This document shows, piece by piece, positions 1 to 6,118 of a DNA stretch of 16,163 nucleotides; positions within the stretch are counted from its first letter, which is position 1, and every line of letters begins with the position of its first letter. Below the pieces are notes generated by a model that did not search any database, was not told where the DNA came from, and saw only the letters and a list, made by a program, of their open reading frames with translations. The DNA comes from Holosporales bacterium (GTDB taxonomy: Bacteria > Pseudomonadota > Alphaproteobacteria > BNTO01). The translations under genes were made by a program, and so were the position numbers. Where the stretch lies: contig JAISRQ010000160.1 of NCBI GenBank assembly GCA_031273545.1, forward strand, positions 1-16,163, read 5' to 3'.

Positions 1-23
1 AGATCTGATGCTGAAGACATAAT

Positions 24-100
24 TGGCCGTATGCCTTAATAGGGCACGTACGGTTCTGTGGAGGGGCGGCCGCAGTAATGCGAGCCGCCTACTCTCGTAT
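24..100 (+). mobile_element. 3' end of a group II intron (domains V and VI), probably a relic
   Basis: Positions 24-56 match the catalytic domain V hairpin of bacterial group II introns: a lower helix 24-31/49-56, the characteristic two-base bulge at 47-48 and an upper helix around 32-36/42-46. Positions 61-94 fold as domain VI: GGCGGC (65-70) pairs with GCCGCC (84-89), CGCA (71-74) with TGCG (79-82), closed by a GTAA tetraloop (75-78). A91 is left bulged, as expected for the branch-point adenosine, and the 3' splice site would be close to 98-100. Domain V departs from consensus: the usual AGC triad reads GGC, the first lower-helix pair is a T-C mismatch, and the apical loop is not GNRA. Any intron-encoded reverse transcriptase would lie to the left of the window. 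Identification is by recalled consensus and hand folding, not by a covariance model. Confidence 0.75.
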
Positions 101-293
101 GCCAAGGCTTGGGACCTAATATTGATGCTCTTCCCAGGCCTGCGCTGAAGGAAGCACCAACGCTCGTGACCCATTTGCGTGGTTCTAGCATCACATTTCA
201 TAAAAAGATTGCATAAAACGACAATATACGTGGTAGCGAAACAAAATCTAGGGTAAACTCACCACGTGAAATTTGTAAAGACTTTAACATTCA
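101..293 (+). other. Intron 3' flank and lon leader, no gene seen
   Basis: No convincing coding region or tRNA is visible here. A strong hairpin pairs GGCTTGGGA (106-114) with TCCCAGGCC (132-140), nine pairs including one T-G, around a 17-base loop. It lacks a following T-run, so it is not a standard terminator, and I could not match it to a known RNA family. The last 100 bases are AT-rich and should hold the lon promoter. I see neither a clear sigma-70 box pair nor a recognisable heat-shock promoter, and there is no good Shine-Dalgarno sequence before the lon ATG. Confidence 0.4.
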
Positions 294-2630
294 ATGGCGA
301 GCAAACTAGACAAAAAAAAAGTTCCGGTCCTTGTACTAAGAGATACGGTTATATTCCCAGGCATGGTTGTTCCATTGTTCGTTGGACGTGCGAGATCTGT
401 TGCTGCAGTAAAAGCAGCATGGGCACGCAAAGATAGAGACCTGGTCCTGTTGACCCAAAAAGCCCCAGCAGAAAACGACCCCAAGTTCGCGGACATATAC
501 ACGGTAGGAACAATTGGTACAGTAAAACAGATCCTGGAGCTTTCCGACGGCACTGTAAAAATCCTTATCTCAGGAGATAGTCGCGTAAAGGCGACAAAGC
601 TTGCGATCACAGATTCGTACATCAGTGCATCAGTAGGGGATCTTCCTGATTTTGTTGCGGACGAAAACGAAGCTGCAGCATTACACAAAATGATATTGAA
701 GGAGTTTGAAAGTTTTGCAAAAGTAAACTCAAAATTTGCGCAAGATTTTTATACTGTCCTCTCAAAAATAGATGATCCAGGCGAGTTTGCTCACATGATT
801 ATGTCGAGCTTTGCTGTAAGTGTCCAAGATAAGCAATCCATGCTCGAAAACCAAAATGTGATACATAGCTTGGAAACAGTATTAGGGTTGCTGCGCGCAG
901 AGAATGATGTTTCTTCTGTGGAGCGACGCATTCATGGACGCGTAAAAAAACAAATAGAAAAGAGCCAACGTGAGTACTATTTGAACGAACAACTTCGGGC
1001 AATTAACAAAGAGCTTGGAAAAGCGGACGACTCTGATGACGAGTATGATACGTTTGAAAAGCGCATTCATCAAACGAAGTTTTCAAAAGAAGCAAAGGAA
1101 CGCGCAATTTCTCGGCTAAATCGACTGCGCTCCATGAACCCTATGTCGTCAGAAGCTTGTGTTGTTCGTAGCTATTTGGAATGGTTGCTAGATATTCCTT
1201 GGAACAAAAAAACAAAAATAAAAAAAGATATCGCCGCAGCCGAAGCTATTTTGAATAGGGACCACTTTGGCCTAAAACATGTGAAAGACCGAATCCTGGA
1301 GTATTTGGCGGTGCAGTCGCGAGTAGAAAGACTTCCTGGGCAAATCTTGTGTTTAGTCGGTCCTCCTGGAGTAGGAAAGACTTCGCTTGGAAAGTCCATA
1401 GCCGAAGCGACAGGGCGAGCGTTCGTACGTGTTTCCTTGGGGGGGGTATCAGACGAATCTGAAATACGAGGGCACCGGAGTACGTATATTGGAGCAATGC
1501 CAGGTAAAATAATACAAGGCTTGAAGAAAGCTAAGTACAGTAACACGCTGTTTCTTTTGGATGAAATAGACAAGCTTGGGCACGATTGGCACGGGGACCC
1601 TACCTCGGCGCTGCTTGAAGTATTAGACCCAGAACAAAACGCAACCTTTAATGATAACTATATTGAGGTTGATTACGACTTGTCTGAAGTTATGTTCATT
1701 GCAACAGCGAATACTCTAAACATGCCGCAGCCATTGCTTGATAGGATGGAAATTATTCGCATCCCCGGATACACGGAAGATGAAAAGTTTCAAATCGCTA
1801 AAAAGTACATTGTTCCAAAGCAAATGAAACTTCATGGTTTAAAGAAAGCCGAGTTTTCCATAGAACAGGAATCACTGCATGAGTTGATTCGTTTATATAC
1901 GATGGAGGCCGGAGTTAGAAATTTGGAGCGCGAAATTGCAACTTTGTCTCGCAAAGCTGTAAGGGAACTAATAACAAGTAATGTCACAAATATAACCGTT
2001 AATCGTGAGTATTTGCACAAATATTGTGGTATCCCGAAATACAACTTCAATAGAACAGAGGAGTTTCATGATCCGGGTATATCGACAGGATTGGCGTGGA
2101 CAGAATTTGGCGGAGACATATTGTTTGTAGAAGTGCTTATTTTATCAGGAAAAGGGCAAATAAAACAAACGGGAAAACTTGGAGACGTAATGAAGGAGTC
2201 TATAGAGGCGTCTATTAGTTATATTAGGCTGAGGTCAAAAAAGTGGAACGTGGATTGTGACTTTTTTGATAAACATGATATCCACGTTCACGTTCCCGAT
2301 GGGGCTATACCTAAAGACGGTCCATCTGCAGGGACTGCGATTTGTACGGCGATAACGTCAGCTCTGATGAATACGATTGTCAAGCATGATGTTGCTATGA
2401 CCGGAGAAATTAATTTGCGAGGACAGGTATTGGAAATTGGCGGAGTAAAAGAAAAGTTGCTAGCTGCACATCGAAGCGGAATAAAAACTGTGATAATTCC
2501 AAAAGCAAATGAGAAAGATTTGGCTGAGATTGATGAAAAAATAAAAAATGATTTAACATTTGTTATAGCGTCAACGTTGGACGATGTGCTGCACCATGCG
2601 CTAATGGAGCCGGAGAGAGTTGGGTTGTAG
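294..2630 (+). CDS. lon: ATP-dependent Lon protease (La), S16 family
   Basis: Lon is a cytoplasmic hexameric AAA+ serine protease that degrades misfolded proteins and short-lived regulators. The 778-residue product matches the usual length (784 in E. coli). The N-terminal substrate-binding domain begins at about residue 10 (PVLVLRDTVIFPG). A coiled region follows around 190-280, then the AAA+ module with Walker A GPPGVGKT at 356-363 and Walker B LFLLDEID ending at D423/E424. The C-terminal protease domain carries the Ser-Lys dyad: S678 in PKDGPSAG and K721 in GGVKEK, with the same 43-residue spacing as in E. coli. The ATG at 294 fits the family N-terminus although no strong Shine-Dalgarno precedes it. 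Two homopolymers lie in the gene, A9 at 312-320 and G8 at 1439-1446; the frame is intact across both. The gene stands alone, with none of the clpX or hupB neighbours common elsewhere. Confidence 0.97.
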   Translation: MASKLDKKKVPVLVLRDTVIFPGMVVPLFVGRARSVAAVKAAWARKDRDLVLLTQKAPAENDPKFADIYTVGTIGTVKQILELSDGTVKILISGDSRVKATKLAITDSYISASVGDLPDFVADENEAAALHKMILKEFESFAKVNSKFAQDFYTVLSKIDDPGEFAHMIMSSFAVSVQDKQSMLENQNVIHSLETVLGLLRAENDVSSVERRIHGRVKKQIEKSQREYYLNEQLRAINKELGKADDSDDEYDTFEKRIHQTKFSKEAKERAISRLNRLRSMNPMSSEACVVRSYLEWLLDIPWNKKTKIKKDIAAAEAILNRDHFGLKHVKDRILEYLAVQSRVERLPGQILCLVGPPGVGKTSLGKSIAEATGRAFVRVSLGGVSDESEIRGHRSTYIGAMPGKIIQGLKKAKYSNTLFLLDEIDKLGHDWHGDPTSALLEVLDPEQNATFNDNYIEVDYDLSEVMFIATANTLNMPQPLLDRMEIIRIPGYTEDEKFQIAKKYIVPKQMKLHGLKKAEFSIEQESLHELIRLYTMEAGVRNLEREIATLSRKAVRELITSNVTNITVNREYLHKYCGIPKYNFNRTEEFHDPGISTGLAWTEFGGDILFVEVLILSGKGQIKQTGKLGDVMKESIEASISYIRLRSKKWNVDCDFFDKHDIHVHVPDGAIPKDGPSAGTAICTAITSALMNTIVKHDVAMTGEINLRGQVLEIGGVKEKLLAAHRSGIKTVIIPKANEKDLAEIDEKIKNDLTFVIASTLDDVLHHALMEPERVGL

Positions 2631-2728
2631 ACGTGCAAGCGAGTTGCAGGGAACCGGGGAGAGAAGCGGGAGCGTGCAGAACAGAGGTACTGATAAGGAG
2701 TTTGTGAAATAAAAGGTTCTAGAATGCA

Positions 2729-2758
2729 TTGACAATAACAAAGAACTGCTGATACCAT
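2729..2758 (+). promoter_or_regulatory. Predicted sigma-70 promoter of the first LRR gene
   Basis: A perfect -35 box TTGACA (2729-2734) is followed after 18 bases by TACCAT (2753-2758), four of six matches to the -10 consensus. Transcription would start about 30 bases before the LRR gene ATG at 2796. The rest of the 2631-2795 gap holds no gene. I see no clear terminator hairpin for lon in it. Confidence 0.5.
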
Positions 2759-2795
2759 AGAGTTATAACAAGGTAAAAGTAATTGATGTGAATAG

Positions 2796-4214
2796 ATGGC
2801 CAGATCGTTAAATATTAGAAGATTGCGACTTTTCTGTGTAGTGATAGCGGGCAGCGTATTCGGCTCAGCAGCAGAGCAAGATTCCATGGCGCCGGCGTTG
2901 GTTTCAGAGAGAAAAGAGTCTAGCGTGCCTTCTCCTGATTTGATAAGCCTTTCTGCGAACAGAGATGTGCCATCGCCTACGATAGACGAAGAAGAGCTCG
3001 CCGCGAGCGAAGGTGTGCCCTCTCCCGTTATGGACGAAGACACGCTGTACGTTAAAACTCAGGATGAGTACGCATTGTTGTGCCGTGATAGGCACCACAA
3101 AACTAGGTACAGTAAAGAGGAGCGCTCAGCCCTTCGAAACAAAAGCAAGTGCTATATTGACAGGAATGCCGCTATAAAGCGTAGAAGAATGCGTACAGAC
3201 AACGATGTACACGAATTTTGCAACCATAGTGTGCCAAACAGGAAGCTACAGTGCGTAACATTCGGAGATAGGGTGTGCGTTCCTAAGCTTTGTTTTGCCG
3301 GCTTTCCTTGCCTTAATCAAGTAATGCTTTCGGATACCACTGAAGAAATTGGGGAAAAAGCATTTGAGGGATGCGAAAATTTAAATGAAGTAAAATTGTC
3401 AAGCAACCTTGTCAAAATTGGCACACGCGCCTTTGCGGATTGCCGTATGTTAAAGCTTGGAACGTTGCCATGTAGTGTAATCGCGATTGGTGATGGTGCT
3501 TTTGACGGTTGCTCCTCGTTGACTGAGGTAACGCTTCCTGTAGGACTTAGGAATATTGGGAAAAGGGCATTTCGTGGTTGCACTTCTATGGAGAAAATTA
3601 CGCTCCCTGATAAGGTAACAACTATTGATGAAGAAGCTTTTGTCGGGTGCGAATCATTGAAAGAGGTGACACTTCCTCGTGTAGATACTATAAAGAAAAA
3701 TGCTTTTGCTTGGTGTGAACATTTAGAACGCTTAGAGCAGACGGAGTACTTAGCTAACATAGGAGATTATGCTTTTTATAAGTGTAAATCTTTGCAGATG
3801 ACTGTGCTTCCTTATGAACTTGGATCCATTGGAGTTGGAGCGTTTGCGTACTGTACCGGCCTTTCGGAGTTAAAAGGACAGGAAATTTTAAGTAGGATAG
3901 GAGTTGGGGCGTTTGAACATACAAAGTTAGAAGTATTAGATTTATCTGATTGTTGGTCACTTCGTTTTGATAATTTTTTGAAGCGTTGTAAACGACAAGA
4001 TCAACTGATGCGAATATTGGATAATTTATTTTGGGATATAGACACATATTGCGCCAACTGTTCAGCCGAAGGAATTGCCCCAGATTTAGAAAGAGAAAGA
4101 CGCAACCGTATTGGAGACAAATGCAAAGTATTCCTTCCAAAAGATTTAGGAAATTGGGAATTTGATGCAAAAAGTGGAAAATGGAAACCACACGCAGAAA
4201 GTACCAACCTGTGA
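2796..4214 (+). CDS. Secreted BspA-type (TpLRR, LRR_5) leucine-rich-repeat protein
   Basis: The 472-residue protein starts with a basic n-region and hydrophobic stretch (residues 1-25, ending SAA), which looks like a Sec signal peptide. Residues 40-87 are an acidic low-complexity segment with three VPSP motifs at 44, 58 and 74. Residues 90-155 are basic and cysteine-containing. From about 158 to 390 come roughly nine tandem repeats of about 22-23 residues following the BspA/Treponema pattern I-x-x-x-A-F-x-x-C-x-x-L, for example IGEKAFEGCENLNEV. The C-terminal 80 residues are charged and unassigned. BspA-like repeats are known in adhesins and host-interaction proteins; the ligand here is unknown. 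The ATG at 2796 is chosen because an in-frame stop lies just upstream at 2793. The Shine-Dalgarno is weak. The gene is a single transcription unit convergent with the small secreted gene. Confidence 0.85.
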   Translation: MARSLNIRRLRLFCVVIAGSVFGSAAEQDSMAPALVSERKESSVPSPDLISLSANRDVPSPTIDEEELAASEGVPSPVMDEDTLYVKTQDEYALLCRDRHHKTRYSKEERSALRNKSKCYIDRNAAIKRRRMRTDNDVHEFCNHSVPNRKLQCVTFGDRVCVPKLCFAGFPCLNQVMLSDTTEEIGEKAFEGCENLNEVKLSSNLVKIGTRAFADCRMLKLGTLPCSVIAIGDGAFDGCSSLTEVTLPVGLRNIGKRAFRGCTSMEKITLPDKVTTIDEEAFVGCESLKEVTLPRVDTIKKNAFAWCEHLERLEQTEYLANIGDYAFYKCKSLQMTVLPYELGSIGVGAFAYCTGLSELKGQEILSRIGVGAFEHTKLEVLDLSDCWSLRFDNFLKRCKRQDQLMRILDNLFWDIDTYCANCSAEGIAPDLERERRNRIGDKCKVFLPKDLGNWEFDAKSGKWKPHAESTNL

Positions 4215-4247
4215 AAATAAAAATAGGAGAAGCAGTAGTTGCTCTCC
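4213..4247 (-). terminator. Rho-independent terminator reading on the minus strand
   Basis: A hairpin pairs GGAGA(A)GCA (4226-4234, one bulged A) with TGCTCTCC (4240-4247) around a five-base loop. Read on the minus strand it is followed by TATTTTTATTTT (complement of 4214-4225), a good U-tract. It lies right after the stop of the plus-strand LRR gene and about 160 bases beyond the minus-strand small secreted gene, which it could terminate. On the plus strand only an A-rich lead precedes the hairpin, so termination there would be weaker. Confidence 0.55.
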
Positions 4248-4408
4248 GAAGAAACCCTGCATTTATTTGGGAAGTAGGCACACATCGGAGTGCTCAAAAT
4301 ATTGCGGGCTAGAAGCTAAATATCCAAGAATTTATCTTCCCCGCAATGTCCATAATCTTTTCGGAGCACGAATCGCGCCTTTTAGTGGAAGATGCGCTCA
4401 TTCCAAAA
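4248..4408. other. Gene-free stretch with a long nested inverted repeat
   Basis: No credible gene lies between the terminator and the small secreted gene. Positions 4301-4347 form an extended hairpin. ATTGCGGG (4301-4308) pairs with CCCGCAAT (4340-4347), GAAG (4312-4315) with CTTC (4336-4339), and TAAAT (4317-4321) with ATTTA (4330-4334). There is one three-base bulge, one 1x1 internal loop and an eight-base apical loop. An outer helix joins GTGCTC (4290-4295) and GAGCAC (4364-4369). Function is unknown: candidates are a 3'UTR element of the minus-strand gene, a small RNA, or a relic of a mobile inverted-repeat element. Confidence 0.6.
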
Positions 4409-4843
4409 TTAACGCGGTGCGCGTGGACGCGGAAGGCTAACTCCGATAACAGCAGGATCTTCATTAAAAACACCTAAAAAACAAGGCGAAGATGCGTATG
4501 TAACATGCTGAAAGCCTCCCTGTGCAAAGAAAAACTCTCCTTCTGGTGCAGGGACAAACGGTGAAGGCGGACGTGGAAGCTCCGCTCCTATGATAGCAGG
4601 ATCTTTCGTAAAAACACCGAGGAATGACTGAGCGTTTTCCTGTCCCTCATCATCCTCCTCCTCAGTCTGATACCATAAAGAATACACAGCAGTTTGTTCA
4701 GGAAGAGAAGTCATGGTCGGATGTTGTTGATCATTACCGCATTGCGCGCTAAAGTTGCCGTTATCAGTGACAGAGAATTGTCCACTAGCATTGCAACAAC
4801 TAGCAATAACGAATACAGCGGCAAAATTCAGGTAAAAAGACAT
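4409..4843 (-). CDS. Small secreted protein with two internal DPAxIG/LPRP repeats
   Basis: This encodes 144 residues from the ATG at 4843, which has AGGA six bases upstream; a further in-frame GTG at 4873 is less likely. The first 20 residues are hydrophobic and end in CCNASG, consistent with an export signal. I-A-S-C at 13-16 could be a loose lipobox, but there is no positive charge in the n-region. The body is acidic in the middle (EEEDDEGQE). It contains two copies of a roughly 23-residue unit, beginning SFLGVFTKDPAIIG and CFLGVFNEDPAVIG, each running into LPRP, separated by a proline- and aromatic-rich linker. I do not recognise the family. It has its own promoter, lies downstream of fabD on the same strand, and faces the LRR gene. 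Its size, signal and repeats suggest a surface or secreted protein; that is inference. Confidence 0.7.
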   Translation of the reverse strand: MSFYLNFAAVFVIASCCNASGQFSVTDNGNFSAQCGNDQQHPTMTSLPEQTAVYSLWYQTEEEDDEGQENAQSFLGVFTKDPAIIGAELPRPPSPFVPAPEGEFFFAQGGFQHVTYASSPCFLGVFNEDPAVIGVSLPRPRAPR

Positions 4844-4876
4844 TTTGGGTCCTATATAAAAAGACAAAAACACTCC

Positions 4877-4882
4877 ATTATA
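4877..4882 (-). promoter_or_regulatory. Predicted -10 box of the small secreted gene
   Basis: The minus strand reads TATAAT (complement of 4877-4882) 33 bases before the ATG at 4843, leaving a leader of about 25 bases. No convincing -35 box lies 16-18 bases upstream. The rest of the 4844-4979 gap is U-rich on the minus strand (complement of 4944-4959), which might help end the fabD transcript, but I see no stable hairpin before it. Confidence 0.4.
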
Positions 4883-4979
4883 CTAGCCCACACGAGCACC
4901 AACGATCAAGCAAACAACCGTCAATATCCCCAGATTTTCGCAAAAAAAGATAAAAAGACCGGATCACAATTGCCACACA

Positions 4980-5969
4980 CTAGGATAAACTAACGGGGGC
5001 TCCTAGAGGGTTTTGAACCGAAATAAATGACATGCTTGGTGCGCAACGCTTTGATATCCCAGTCAACACATTACCGTTCCCGATTTCTATAAATGTACAA
5101 ACGCCCATATCCACCATAGTCGCAATACTATCCTCCCAAAGCACAGGCGAAGTTACCTGAATTGGAATAAGCCCCCTTATTTCCTCAGGCGTAAGAATAG
5201 GACGCGCCGTTACATTAGATATAATTGGAATTTTTGGAACGAAGATTTGTACAGAGGATGCTGCGCGGCGAAGATGCTCTGCTGCTGTTTGCATCCACTT
5301 ACTGTGAAAAGGACCACTAACAGGCAGCATTATCCCCTTTTTGGCCCCGAGACCAATGGCAACTTCGCGAACAGCCACGACGTCTTCGTATAAGCCCGTG
5401 ATAACGACTTGCCCTGGACAATTATAGTTTGCGATAGAGCAACGTTTGTCTTCACCGCCCTGCCCTTGCCCGTCTTCGCCTCCCGTATTTACACTACCTT
5501 CTTCGTCAAAATATTCACGAATAGCGCGAGCTACCACATCCTTGTCCGCCCCAAGTATTGCACACATAGCGCCAGCTGGCTCCCCACTTGCGTCCTTCGG
5601 AGACGCTTTATCCATTGCCTCAGCCCTAATTTTTATTAAATGAAGCGCCACCTCAAACGACATCGCCCCAGAGGCAACAAACGCCGCATACTCTCCAACG
5701 GAATGCCCAGCAACACACGAAGGAACAACCCCATTCCTACGCACGAATGCATCCCATATCATTACATTGGCGGTCAATATTGCTGGTTGACAATATTGAG
5801 TTTTATTTAAAATCTCCGCCGGACCACAAAACATAATCTCACTGAGGTCATATCCCAATATCTCATTTGCCTTATCCGCTATCTCTCTAGAAAATTCATC
5901 GTAAACGCACTTAGCCATCCCTACAGATTGGGAACCTTGTCCCGGAAATATAAACGCTACACTTTGCAT
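4980..5969 (-). CDS. fabD: Malonyl-CoA:ACP transacylase (MCAT)
   Basis: FabD transfers the malonyl group from malonyl-CoA to acyl carrier protein, supplying the chain extender for type II fatty acid synthesis in the cytoplasm. The 329-residue product has the N-terminal FPGQGSQSVGM (8-18), the nucleophile motif GHSVGEY with S90, the conserved Arg of IKIRAEAM near 115, and the catalytic His H222 in GPFHSKWM. Length is slightly above the usual 310 because of a Gly/Glu/Asp-rich insertion at about 154-176, absent from the enzymes I know. The ATG at 5969 fits the family N-terminus; the Shine-Dalgarno is weak. fabD is normally near fabH, fabG and acpP, but no other fab gene is in this window. It follows the Sel1 genes on the same strand, separated by 149 bases. 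Confidence 0.95.
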   Translation of the reverse strand: MQSVAFIFPGQGSQSVGMAKCVYDEFSREIADKANEILGYDLSEIMFCGPAEILNKTQYCQPAILTANVMIWDAFVRRNGVVPSCVAGHSVGEYAAFVASGAMSFEVALHLIKIRAEAMDKASPKDASGEPAGAMCAILGADKDVVARAIREYFDEEGSVNTGGEDGQGQGGEDKRCSIANYNCPGQVVITGLYEDVVAVREVAIGLGAKKGIMLPVSGPFHSKWMQTAAEHLRRAASSVQIFVPKIPIISNVTARPILTPEEIRGLIPIQVTSPVLWEDSIATMVDMGVCTFIEIGNGNVLTGISKRCAPSMSFISVQNPLGAPVSLS

Positions 5970-6118
5970 ATTTGTTTCAGGTATAACTCCAGTTCAGGGG
6001 GATTGTAACACAAATCTTCAAAGATTTTTGACAATTCGCCAATTTATGATCTCACAATCATTAACTCCCAGTTGTATACCGTGGCCAGAACAGCCACGGA
6101 TTTCATTGTTGTACGCGA
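5970..6118. other. Intergenic region between fabD and the Sel1 gene with two hairpins
   Basis: CCGTGGC (6079-6085) pairs perfectly with GCCACGG (6093-6099) across a seven-base loop, 20 bases beyond the Sel1 stop. A T-rich stretch follows on the plus strand but not on the minus strand, so it is at best a partial terminator for the Sel1 transcript. AAATCTT (6012-6018) and AAGATTT (6021-6027) form a tight palindrome just upstream of fabD, a possible operator. A minus-strand TACAAT about 30-35 bases before the fabD ATG could be its -10 box, without a good -35. Confidence 0.4.

Noticed and set aside
101..200. Possible SRP (4.5S) or 6S RNA because of CTGAAGGAAGCA and the strong 106-140 hairpin
   Set aside because: The bases around GGAAGCA do not form the SRP apical stem and loops, and no 6S central-bubble architecture could be recognised. 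Kept only as an unassigned hairpin.
4162..4440. Open frame on the plus strand after the first LRR gene
   Set aside because: It overlaps the LRR gene end and the opposite-strand secreted gene, has no ribosome binding site or recognisable protein features, and spans the terminator and hairpin structures.
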